From: Saprospira sp. CCB-QB6
GTDB lineage: Bacteria > Bacteroidota > Bacteroidia > Chitinophagales > Saprospiraceae
Assembly: GCF_028464065.1 (NCBI RefSeq)
Contig: NZ_CP116808.1
Span: forward strand, 620,001 to 684,000
Length of the DNA: 64,000 nucleotides
Direction of reading: 5' to 3'
Shown here: piece after piece, positions 31,720 to 39,359 of the stretch
How the letters are laid out: each line of letters starts with the position of its first letter
How positions within the stretch are numbered: position 1 is the first letter of the stretch
Made by a program: the position numbers and the translations under genes
The notes under the pieces: generated by a model
What the model was told of the DNA's origin: nothing
The model's input: only the letters and a program-made list of their open reading frames with translations
The model's database searches: none

Positions 31720-33015
31720 TTATTGGTTAATGGGGTTAATTTTACGGCTTTCAAAAGACAAAAATGCCTTTTTTAGTTCCTGCTCCAAATTTTCTTTTTC
31801 TCTTTGAGGCAAAAAACTATATCGAATACTATTAAAGGAGAGCTGTTTAAAGTCCTCATAGCCCAATTGACTGTTTTGGGCCAAAAGGCAATACTCCTGA
31901 CTCAGGCTAGTGGCCAAAAGGGCCGGATCATCGCTAGCGAGCACAATAGGTACTTCAGCCGCTAAATAAGTAGAAAAAGGATGTTGATCTGGAGACAGCC
32001 CCAAGATAAAGGCATTGCTACTCAGTAATAACTCTAAGGGAATAGCTCGCTCTTTCATCATTTCTAAACAAGTGGCTGAATGCTCTTCTAAAGCTAAGCC
32101 CACCCCATGCCCAATGCGCTGCGCCCCAATTTGGATCGCTTGCTCAATGGGATTTTGGTAAGGGCGGCCCGCCAAAATATCGGACCTTAACTCTCCAGCA
32201 TGTAGGGCCAAAGAAACGGCTGGAAATAATTGTTTGAGGTAGCGAATTGCCTGCATCTGCCCCTCAAATTCTGCCTGAGAGAGCTCGGCATGTTCTGGCC
32301 CCACTAAATTGACGCCCAAAACCCAATCCGATTCCTGAGCCAACTGAAAAGCCAGATACAACTGGGCAAATACCATGGGCAAGGGATAGGTCCGTACCGC
32401 ATACCACTGTAGCCCAAGCTGGGCCTTTGGCCCCGCTAAAGCCTGATATTCCGCTTTCCAAGTGGCTATTTCGGCCAATACTTCTTGGATTAAATCCCCT
32501 ACTCCATAGTTGATTAGGCTTTGGCTCCAGCCCTCAAAGTCAGGCTGATTATATTCCCAGTCGTCGGTCCAGCTCCATAACTTTTGACGGGCAGCTGGGG
32601 CCTCAATTAAGGTTTCTACATAAAGGATATTCTCCGCTGCGGCCTGCTGGGCAATTTGGCCCAACCAATAGCCTTCTTGGCCCTGAAAGATGGGGGCAAT
32701 TTTACCAAAGAAATCAAAAAATTGCTGAGCATGTTGTTCAGGCGCCGCCCCTGTTACTGACCAGTTCGCTAGCATTTCGCTTTTATCGTAACTATACAAA
32801 GGCAAAAAGCCAGGTTGAGCAATAGTCGATAACTGCCCCTCTGCATTGGCCCAAAAGCATTCTCCCTTAGCCCAAATGGCCTCGGGCAAAAGTGCCCCCA
32901 AAGCATGATGATGGATATCCCCCCCTTTGGGAAAAGCCTCAAAAAAGGCTTGCAAGGCCTTTGCCGAGCTGCGAATGGAAGCAAAGTATTGAGCGGTGGT
33001 GGACTGGCTGGTCAT
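31720..33015 (-). CDS. Adenosine deaminase-family protein
   Basis: A 431-residue metal-dependent TIM-barrel deaminase. The metal-binding GDIHHHALGAL is at about 32-42. A catalytic ALHAGE, an RIGHGV segment, LLLSSNAFILG and the metal Asp in ASDDPAL follow, as in adenosine deaminase. It is longer than bacterial Add (about 340), with an insert in the first third like ADGF-type enzymes, but no signal peptide is visible, so it should be cytoplasmic. Purine salvage is the likely role; the exact substrate is uncertain. Confidence 0.85.
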   Translation of the reverse strand: MTSQSTTAQYFASIRSSAKALQAFFEAFPKGGDIHHHALGALLPEAIWAKGECFWANAEGQLSTIAQPGFLPLYSYDKSEMLANWSVTGAAPEQHAQQFFDFFGKIAPIFQGQEGYWLGQIAQQAAAENILYVETLIEAPAARQKLWSWTDDWEYNQPDFEGWSQSLINYGVGDLIQEVLAEIATWKAEYQALAGPKAQLGLQWYAVRTYPLPMVFAQLYLAFQLAQESDWVLGVNLVGPEHAELSQAEFEGQMQAIRYLKQLFPAVSLALHAGELRSDILAGRPYQNPIEQAIQIGAQRIGHGVGLALEEHSATCLEMMKERAIPLELLLSSNAFILGLSPDQHPFSTYLAAEVPIVLASDDPALLATSLSQEYCLLAQNSQLGYEDFKQLSFNSIRYSFLPQREKENLEQELKKAFLSFESRKINPINQ

Positions 33016-33081
33016 GCTTTATATTTAGTTGATTTAACCCTAGCTTAAGTTCGATTTGGCCCAAAATAATGAAAAAGCGTT

Positions 33082-33089
33082 TACCTTTG
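33082..33089 (+). promoter_or_regulatory. Putative -7 box for the acyl-CoA thioesterase gene
   Basis: TACCTTTG fits TAnnTTTG. If used, the transcript would carry the antisense strand of the hairpin element at 33131-33266 in its 5' leader before the ATG at 33305. Confidence 0.35.
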
Positions 33090-33130
33090 CCCCATATTTT
33101 AGCGATAGTCCGAGATTTTATTGCCGCGTA

Positions 33131-33266
33131 CAGGCGGCTTCGCCGCCGCAGGCCTAGGGACTTGTAAGGGGGGCCGCAGGCCCGACCGAGCTGCTTTAGC
33201 AGCGAAGGGCCGAGCAGACCTGCGAGCCCTGAAAAGGCCCGCAGCAGCTTGCTGCTGAGGCTCCCC
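33131..33266 (-). repeat. GC-rich hairpin element, type A (copy 8)
   Basis: A minus-strand copy with a slightly altered head (GGGGAGCCT), hairpin 1 CAGCAGC-aa-GCTGCTG, a degenerate CGCTACGTT block, TGCTCGGCCCTTC, hairpin 2 GCTGC-ttta-GCAGC and an AGTCCCTAGGCC end, then GGCGGC-ga-GCCGCC. It lies in the divergent interval between adenosine deaminase and the thioesterase gene. Confidence 0.8.
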
Positions 33267-33304
33267 CTCCTAAAATAGCATTTCAAAACTCTTTAGATTC
33301 TAGC

Positions 33305-33823
33305 ATGAAAGCAAAAAAAGTAGCCGACTCGAAAACGGTCATGACCGAAATGATTATGCCCAACGACACCAACCCTATCCATAACCTAATGGGCGGCAAC
33401 CTAATGCGATGGATGGACGTGGCCGCTGGCATCTGCGCCGGCCGACATTGCGAAAGCTATGTAGTCACTGTTTCTGTAGACCATGTTTCTTTCCAAAAAC
33501 CTATTCCACTAGGCGATGTGATTACACTACAATGTAGCGTTACTCGCGCCTTTTCAACCTCCGTCGAGGTCTATGTCGAGGTCTTTTCTGCCGATATCAA
33601 AGGCGGAAATACCCGCCGCTGCAATGATGCCTATTTTACCTTTGTGGCCGTTGATGACGAAAGCAAACGCCCTCGAGAGGTCCCACAGGTACTGCCCCTA
33701 ACCGCCGAACAAGAAAAACGCTATGAGGAGGCCCTCCACCGCCGCCAAATGCGCCTTCTTTTGGCCGGCAGAATCAAAGCCGATGAAGCAAACGAATTGC
33801 GCCAATTCCTTTTTGAGGAATAA
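33305..33823 (+). CDS. Acyl-CoA thioesterase (hotdog fold)
   Basis: A 172-residue BFIT/YciA-type hotdog thioesterase hydrolysing acyl-CoA. It has the MIMPNDTNPIHNLMGGNLMRWMDVAAGI signature with the catalytic-region Asn/Asp, then VDHVSFQKPIPLGDVITLQ and a DAYFTFVAVD beta strand. The C-terminal 40 residues form a charged helix. Length is normal. A terminator and a type B element follow. Confidence 0.88.
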   Translation: MKAKKVADSKTVMTEMIMPNDTNPIHNLMGGNLMRWMDVAAGICAGRHCESYVVTVSVDHVSFQKPIPLGDVITLQCSVTRAFSTSVEVYVEVFSADIKGGNTRRCNDAYFTFVAVDDESKRPREVPQVLPLTAEQEKRYEEALHRRQMRLLLAGRIKADEANELRQFLFEE

Positions 33824-33838
33824 ACTTTAGCAAAAGAC

Positions 33839-33871
33839 GAAGCCAGTTACCGATCAAGTAACTGGCTTATT
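33839..33871 (+). terminator. Thioesterase gene terminator
   Basis: The stem AAGCCAGTTAC (33840-33850)/GTAACTGGCTT (33858-33868) is followed by ATTTAT, 17 nt after the stop and just before the type B element. Confidence 0.7.
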
Positions 33872-33874
33872 TAT

Positions 33875-33991
33875 GGGGCTGCCCCTCGCTTCGCTCGGGT
33901 CGGGCTGTGCGTGGGCTCGCTGCTCGCTCGGCCCTGCGCAGGCTTCGCCTGCTGGGTCTGGCCTTCGGCCACCCACTACCATCCCTCAGCC
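33875..33991 (+). repeat. GC-rich hairpin element, type B (copy 4)
   Basis: GGGGCTGCCCC to CCCTCAGCC. The first arm is CTCGCT-tc-GCTCGG-like, hairpin 2 GCAGGC-ttc-GCCTGC and hairpin 3 GGCC-ttc-GGCC. It follows the thioesterase gene in the sense direction. The remaining 33992-34195 has no gene and shows a small GCCC-ttc-GGGC hairpin near 34157. Confidence 0.85.
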
Positions 33992-34195
33992 AGATTTAAT
34001 CGCGCTGCTTTGGCCATGGTTTGCTATGAATTTTCTGCTAGGCCAGCTATTTTTTAAGGGCATAGCCTTCGCTATGGCCGAGAAAAATAGGGACGACTAG
34101 CCGGAAATTGCTGCAAACTATAAAAGCGAGTGCGTTTAAATCTGGCTATGGCCATTGGCCCTTCGGGCCTGCAAAACCGTTTATTGGACCAAGAA

Positions 34196-34696
34196 TTACC
34201 AGTTCCCAAAAGCCTTATTAAATACATCTTCAATAACTTGGGCGTAAATCTCTTCCACCAACTGGCTCTCCACCGAAGAGATATCCACATCAGCCGAGAA
34301 ATCTGAAAAGCGGCTAAAACTCTGCTCCCAGTTCTTCTCCTTGTCTGTATTATCCCTAAACTGAATATTCAGCTTGATCGTCAAGCGCTGCAAACTAACA
34401 GTAGCCCCAGGCTGAGGCGCAATAGGACTAACCTCATAGTTCGTTACCGCTCCCGAAAACTGTATATCCCCCTTATTGGCATTAAAGACCAAACGTGTAT
34501 CATTCATGATCCGCTCCTTAATCTGCTCCGAGAACTGTTGGCCCAAGGTGGGCGGTGCATTGCCCGCCGTTGTTTCAAATTGCTGAATGGAAAATGTCTT
34601 TACGTCTTGACTAATGTCCCAATCATTAAAACGAATCGTGCAACTGCTCACAAAAACTAAAGATAAAACGGATAAGAGCGCCCAAAACCTTGGCAT
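34196..34696 (-). CDS. lptE: LPS-assembly lipoprotein LptE (Bacteroidota type)
   Basis: A 166-residue outer-membrane lipoprotein expected to plug the LptD barrel for LPS export. The signal peptide ends VFVSSC (Cys about 19). The mature part follows the phylum's LptE pattern: FSIQQFETTAGNAPPTLGQQFSEQIKERI, GDIQFSGAVTNYEVSPIAPQPG, LQRLTIKLNIQF and a final W....S.FSDFSAD. lptD is not in the window. The assignment is by family pattern only. Confidence 0.8.
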   Translation of the reverse strand: MPRFWALLSVLSLVFVSSCTIRFNDWDISQDVKTFSIQQFETTAGNAPPTLGQQFSEQIKERIMNDTRLVFNANKGDIQFSGAVTNYEVSPIAPQPGATVSLQRLTIKLNIQFRDNTDKEKNWEQSFSRFSDFSADVDISSVESQLVEEIYAQVIEDVFNKAFGNW

Positions 34697-34794
34697 ATTA
34701 TGATTTTTAAACTAAATTGCGAAATCTATATATAGAGCAATACTACCAATAACTTATTGGATAATTACTTCACGCAAAAATAAGAAAAACCTGC

Positions 34795-36240
34795 ATGAAA
34801 AAGATCGCAGTGGCTTACGGAGACGGTATTGGACCGGAAATTATGGAGGCCGTACTTAAAATTATGAAAGCAGCTGGTGCTGAATTGGAATATGAAACGG
34901 TAAAAATTGGTAAAGAGGTTTATCTCTCTGGCCAAGAGTCTGGCATTGATCCCTCTGCTTGGGAGACTTTCCGCGAGACTGGCGTTTTCCTCAAAAGCCC
35001 CATTACTACTCCCCAAGGAGGCGGGTACAAAAGCCTAAACGTAACCATTCGCAAAACTTTGGGCCTTTTCGCCAATGTACGCCCCGTTAAGGCTTATACG
35101 CCTTATGTACATAGCCACTTCCCCACTATGGATGTTGTGGTTATCCGTGAAAACGAAGAAGATCTTTATGCAGGGATTGAGCACCGCCAAACCTCTGAGG
35201 TTTTCCAATGCCTCAAGTTGCTTTCTCGCCCCGGTAGCGAAGCCATCATCCGCTACGCTTTTGAATATGCCAAAGCCAACAACCGCAAGAAGGTGACTTG
35301 TATGTCTAAGGACAACATCATGAAGATGAGCGACGGTATGTTCCACCAAATCTTTAATGAAGTAGCTAAAGAATATCCCGAAATCGAAGCCGATCACTGG
35401 ATTATTGATATCGGATCTGCTCTTTTGGCCGATCAACCCGAACGTTTTGATGTAGTCGTTACTCTTAACCTCTATGGCGATATCATTTCTGATATCACTG
35501 CTCAAGTAGCTGGCTCTGTTGGACTCGGTGGTTCTTCTAATGTAGGCGAAACTTTCGCTATGTTCGAAGCCATCCACGGTTCTGCTCCCGATATCGCAGG
35601 CAAAGACATCGCTAACCCCTCTGGGTTGCTCAATGGCGCTTGCATGATGTTGGTACACCTCGGCCAAGCCGAAGTAGCTGCTAAAATCCAAAACGCTTTG
35701 ATGGTGACCCTCGAAGATGGTATCCACACTGGCGATATCTACACCGAAGGAAGCAGCAAAGAAAAAGTGGGCACTCAAGCCTTTGCCGATGCAATCATCG
35801 AACGCCTAGGCCGCGTACCAAGCCAACTCAAAGAGGTGACTTATGACGCTAATGCCAAACCCGTACAAGCTAAACGCCCCACTGTTAGCCGTGCGAAGAA
35901 AGAATTGGTAGGTATCGATGTATTTTTAGAATGGGCTGGCGAAAATGGCGAGCGTAACCCCAATACCTTGGGCCAAAAACTAGAAGCCTTAGCCCAAAAT
36001 GGTCTCCGCCTCAAAGCCGTGACCAACCGTGGCCAAAAGGTTTATCCCAACGGTCGCCCAGAAACCTACTGTACAGACCACTGGCCTTGCCGCTTCATCA
36101 GCCAAGAAGGTGCCGCTAGCTACGAAAGCGTTTTGGGCCTCCTCCAACGCCTACATGCCGAAGGTTTTGATGTAGTAAAAACAGAAAACCTCTACAACTT
36201 TGACGATGAGCGGGCTTACTCGCTTTCTCAAGGAGAATAA
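34795..36240 (+). CDS. icd: NADP-dependent isocitrate dehydrogenase
   Basis: A 481-residue isocitrate/isopropylmalate dehydrogenase-family enzyme converting isocitrate to 2-oxoglutarate. It has AVAYGDGIGPEIMEA at the N-terminus, a substrate-binding LNVTIRKTLGLFANVRPVK (the phosphorylatable Ser position is replaced by Asn/Val, as in this subclass), VIRENEEDLYAGIEHR, NLYGDIISDI and GSAPDIAGKDIANPSGL. The extra 140-residue C-terminal domain (from about 345) matches the longer Thermus/Rickettsia-type IDH. A strong terminator follows. Confidence 0.92.
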   Translation: MKKIAVAYGDGIGPEIMEAVLKIMKAAGAELEYETVKIGKEVYLSGQESGIDPSAWETFRETGVFLKSPITTPQGGGYKSLNVTIRKTLGLFANVRPVKAYTPYVHSHFPTMDVVVIRENEEDLYAGIEHRQTSEVFQCLKLLSRPGSEAIIRYAFEYAKANNRKKVTCMSKDNIMKMSDGMFHQIFNEVAKEYPEIEADHWIIDIGSALLADQPERFDVVVTLNLYGDIISDITAQVAGSVGLGGSSNVGETFAMFEAIHGSAPDIAGKDIANPSGLLNGACMMLVHLGQAEVAAKIQNALMVTLEDGIHTGDIYTEGSSKEKVGTQAFADAIIERLGRVPSQLKEVTYDANAKPVQAKRPTVSRAKKELVGIDVFLEWAGENGERNPNTLGQKLEALAQNGLRLKAVTNRGQKVYPNGRPETYCTDHWPCRFISQEGAASYESVLGLLQRLHAEGFDVVKTENLYNFDDERAYSLSQGE

Positions 36241-36262
36241 TAAAGCGATCATCCGCTAAAAC

Positions 36263-36294
36263 AAAAAGGGCCAAGCAATTGCTTGGCCCTTTTT
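36263..36294 (+). terminator. icd terminator
   Basis: AAAAAGGGCCAAGC, AATT and GCTTGGCCCTTTTT form a perfect hairpin with T-run. It is symmetric, so it may also serve the minus-strand peroxidase gene that converges here. Confidence 0.85.
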
Positions 36295-36331
36295 TATGGC
36301 ACTAATTCTAATTTGTCACTAAGCATCTCTC

Positions 36332-37315
36332 CTAATCCTCTTTCTCTGCTAATAAATGTACAAATTGAGGGGCAGTTAAACTGCGCATAAAGGCTTCTAG
36401 ATCATCCATCTCCTGCTCGGTCAAGCCCAAAGGTTCTCTCAATAGCGTGTCTCGACCTATAGCATGTGGACGAAAAGCATCAGGCCTGTTGTAGTACTCA
36501 ATCACTTCACGCAGCGTCTTAAAGCTTCCATCATGCATATAAGGAGCCGTAACCGCTACATTGCGCAAACCTGGCACCTTAAATTTACCCAAATCATTGC
36601 TGTCTTTGGTCTCCGAGAAACGCCCAACATCATTAAATTGCTGCCCATTGTAGGTCCCAATGTTCTTAAACTCATCTCCCGTCATGTCTGGACCAAAATG
36701 ACAGTCAAAGCATTTCCCCTTTACATTAAAGATCTCTATGCCTCGCATAGCCGAGGCCGAAATTGCCGAGCTATCCCCATCCGCAAACTGGTCATAAGCA
36801 GAACCCGTCTCTAAGGTTTCTTCATAAGCCGCTATGGCCAAACCCAAGTTTTCTTTGGTCAATCCTTCTTCTGGATAAAGGGCCGCAAAAGCCGCAGCAT
36901 AATATTCGTCTGCCAATAAACGAGCAATAGCCGAATCTAAAGGCAAGTTCATCTCTACAGGGTTCTCTATCGGCCCAAGCGCCTGCTCGGCCAAAGTAGC
37001 CGCTCGCCCATCCCAAAAAAAGATGTCTCGAGAAAGCATATTCATCGCCGAAGGCGTATTCCGATCCCCTAAAGTCCCACCAACGCCCTTACTCAAAGCA
37101 GAAGTATCCGCAAAGGCATACTCTGGAATATGACAAGAAGCACAACTAATCGTCCGATCCAATGACAAAATGCTGTCAAAGAATAAACGCTCCCCCAACT
37201 CCGCTGCATTAGTGGGCAATGCTGGCGTTAATGGAATAGGCTGCACCTCTGGCGCTTTGGGCAAAAAGAAAAATAAGGCCACTAAGGCCAAAGAACTAAG
37301 GCTAAGTATTTTCAT
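36332..37315 (-). CDS. Di-haem cytochrome c peroxidase (MauG/CcpA family)
   Basis: A 327-residue exported di-haem protein that reduces hydrogen peroxide in the periplasm. After an N-terminal signal or anchor come two CxxCH haem sites, C58ASCH62 and C202FDCH206. Between them are GDRNTPSAMNM and FFWDGRAATL, and near the C-terminus PYMHDGSFKTLREVIEYYN, all standard in this family. Length is normal. It stands alone. Confidence 0.92.
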   Translation of the reverse strand: MKILSLSSLALVALFFFLPKAPEVQPIPLTPALPTNAAELGERLFFDSILSLDRTISCASCHIPEYAFADTSALSKGVGGTLGDRNTPSAMNMLSRDIFFWDGRAATLAEQALGPIENPVEMNLPLDSAIARLLADEYYAAAFAALYPEEGLTKENLGLAIAAYEETLETGSAYDQFADGDSSAISASAMRGIEIFNVKGKCFDCHFGPDMTGDEFKNIGTYNGQQFNDVGRFSETKDSNDLGKFKVPGLRNVAVTAPYMHDGSFKTLREVIEYYNRPDAFRPHAIGRDTLLREPLGLTEQEMDDLEAFMRSLTAPQFVHLLAEKED

Positions 37316-37489
37316 ATCATCGGTGATTTTCTAAAACAAAGATAAGGCAAGAACCTACACTTTTAGGTGACTATTATCCCCTATCTATTTCACTATTCAA
37401 TACAAAAATAAGGCTAAAAGGGCAGAGCAAAAAATCTAAGCCCTCCTTTAGAATTGGTCTAAAACCAATACTCGCTAAACTCCTCAAAA

Positions 37490-37522
37490 AAAGGTCCTTA
37501 GTAAGATTTACTAAGGACCTTT
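37490..37522 (-). terminator. Terminator of the methyltransferase gene
   Basis: AAGGTCCTTAGTAA, a 2-nt loop and TTACTAAGGACCTT form a nearly perfect stem with an A/T run on each side, 12 nt past the stop at 37534. Confidence 0.75.
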
Positions 37523-37533
37523 CTAGCTATTCA

Positions 37534-38208
37534 TTAAGCTTGAAGATAAAGCGCACCCGCCTCTACATAAGCCAGATATTGTGCATAAGAAGGGAAGGAG
37601 GGCGAGGGTTGAAATTCCGCCTCTGTCTTGACCGTCGTTCTCCGAATGCGGCTCGCTTTGGCATTGGGGAAACCCGCTTTTTTCAAGGCCGCTACCCATT
37701 CCGCTTCCGACCAAATGACCATGGCCGTCGGTAAGTTCTCGGCCCAAACATGAGAAGCCTCATTCTCCGCAAAGAACTCAATCATGATGGCCAAACGACC
37801 CTCCGCTTTCAATACTCTGCGGATTTCAGCCAATCCCTGATTTGGATCCTCTAAATAATATAAAGCTTCTACCGAAAGTACATGGCTAAAGCTATCCTCG
37901 GCCCAAGGCAAGGCCTCAATGCTCCCCACTTGCAAATCTGCAGTAGGAACATTCTTTTTCGCCTCGGCAATCATTTTGTCCGATACATCCAAACCCGCCA
38001 ATTGCTTTGCCCCCCAAGCCTGCGCCAAAGACAAAGCCCGTCCATTGCCACAACCTAGGTCCAAAACAGCCTCTACTTGCTCCCAATTCCAATCGGTTTT
38101 TAGCGGCTGCAACAAAGGATCATGCCCCAAAGCCATGCGCTCGCCACGTTCTGTGCCCGCCCAACTGTTAAATAATGTATTGACTTTCTGATGCTGTTCC
38201 GTTTTCAT
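37534..38208 (-). CDS. SAM-dependent methyltransferase (class I)
   Basis: A 224-residue Methyltransf_11-type enzyme. Motif I is VLDLGCGNGRALSLA, motif II LDVSDKMIAEAKK, and SFSHVLSVEALYYLEDPNQGLAEIRRVLKAEG covers motifs IV-VI. No substrate-specific domain is visible. Stand-alone gene. The 5' flank (38209-38244) is short and is followed by a type A element. Confidence 0.85.
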   Translation of the reverse strand: MKTEQHQKVNTLFNSWAGTERGERMALGHDPLLQPLKTDWNWEQVEAVLDLGCGNGRALSLAQAWGAKQLAGLDVSDKMIAEAKKNVPTADLQVGSIEALPWAEDSFSHVLSVEALYYLEDPNQGLAEIRRVLKAEGRLAIMIEFFAENEASHVWAENLPTAMVIWSEAEWVAALKKAGFPNAKASRIRRTTVKTEAEFQPSPSFPSYAQYLAYVEAGALYLQA

Positions 38209-38244
38209 TTTTCGCTATTTTGCTGTTTGTTGTATAATTCTTTT

Positions 38245-38360
38245 GGGGCCTCAGCAGCTAAAGCTGCTGCGCTATGTTGCGCAGCTCGCAGTTCTGCTCG
38301 GCCCTGCGGCCAAAGCGCCTTGGTCTGCGGCTGCGCCGCCCTGCTCCACAGCGCTAGGCC
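38245..38360 (+). repeat. GC-rich hairpin element, type A (copy 9)
   Basis: GGGGCCT to CAGCGCTAGGCC. Hairpin 1 is CAGCAGCT-aa-AGCTGCTG, hairpin 2 is imperfect (GGCCAAAGCGCC) and hairpin 3 is GCGGC-tgc-GCCGC. A further partly palindromic tail (CTGCGGCTTGCAGC, GGCC-ttcgcccc) continues to about 38400. It is antisense to both neighbouring minus-strand genes. Confidence 0.8.
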
Positions 38361-38420
38361 CTGCGGCTTGCAGCCGCTATTGGCCTTCGCCCCTTCAGGG
38401 CTCAGTCGTTAATATGATGA

Positions 38421-39347
38421 TTAACAGTCTGCCAAGCTACAAGCTACCCCATCTAACTCAAAAGCTAAGGTGGCATGGCTCACGCCCTTCTCTTTTAGGC
38501 CCGCTTCTAACCTGGCCTTAATCGGAGAAAGCTCTGCTAAACTCTGATAAGCTTGATCGACCACCAAATGCACCGAGAAGATATGAGATTGCCCATCGAT
38601 GGTCCACAAATGCAAATCATGTAGGTCCAAAACAGCAGGCTCGGCCAACAAAAAGGCGCTAAGCTCATCTGTATCAATGCTTACTGGCGTAGCTTGCAAA
38701 AAGATTTCAAAGGTCTGCTTTAAGGTTTTTGATACATTATATAGTATATAAAGCGCCAAAGCTACCGACATCAATGGATCAAGCCAATACCACTCAAAAA
38801 AGTAGATGCCCAAAGAACCCACAAATACAATGACCCAGCCCATGACATCTTCTAATAAGTGTAAGCGCACGGCCTTTGCATTCAGTGAATCACTATCCTT
38901 TAAGCTAAAGACAGCCCAACCATTGACGAGTATACCCAAAACGGCAAAGCCCAACATCCCCAAACCATTGCTAGGTTCTGGCGCCATAAAGCGACCAATT
39001 GCCGCCCAAAGGATCCCAATAGAACCCAAAACCAAAATAGAAGCCGTAATCAAAGCCCCTAAAACAGAATAGCGCTTATGACCAAAACTATACTTTTTGG
39101 TCCGCCCCTTACTCGCATAGCGTTCTAGCCCCCAAGCAATGCCCAAAGCTAAACTATCGCCAAAATCGTGTAAAGCATCCGATAAAATGGCCACACTATT
39201 GGTCCAAAAACCACCAAACAACTCTAAAATCGCAAAGCTGATGTTAATCAGAAATGCACGGCCCATGTTTTCACTATCCCCATGATGATGGTGATGATGA
39301 TGTCCATGACTACAGCCCGTATGATGCTCATGATGATGTCCTGACAT
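38421..39347 (-). CDS. Cation diffusion facilitator family metal exporter
   Basis: A 308-residue CDF/CzcD-type exporter of Zn(II), Co(II) or a related ion. The N-terminus is a metal-binding His-rich stretch (MSGHHHEHHTGCSHGHHHHHHH). Six transmembrane helices follow, with the first metal site in SDALHDFGD and the second in HLLEDVMGW. The C-terminal cytoplasmic domain has LHDLHLWTIDG. It starts 12 nt after the mnmG stop, so the two are probably co-transcribed. Confidence 0.9.
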   Translation of the reverse strand: MSGHHHEHHTGCSHGHHHHHHHGDSENMGRAFLINISFAILELFGGFWTNSVAILSDALHDFGDSLALGIAWGLERYASKGRTKKYSFGHKRYSVLGALITASILVLGSIGILWAAIGRFMAPEPSNGLGMLGFAVLGILVNGWAVFSLKDSDSLNAKAVRLHLLEDVMGWVIVFVGSLGIYFFEWYWLDPLMSVALALYILYNVSKTLKQTFEIFLQATPVSIDTDELSAFLLAEPAVLDLHDLHLWTIDGQSHIFSVHLVVDQAYQSLAELSPIKARLEAGLKEKGVSHATLAFELDGVACSLADC

Positions 39348-39359
39348 ACTAATAGATAT

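Noticed and set aside
34795-36240. Long minus-strand open frame opposite icd (about 247 residues)
   Set aside because: It lies entirely antisense to a well-supported isocitrate dehydrogenase gene and has no recognisable domain.
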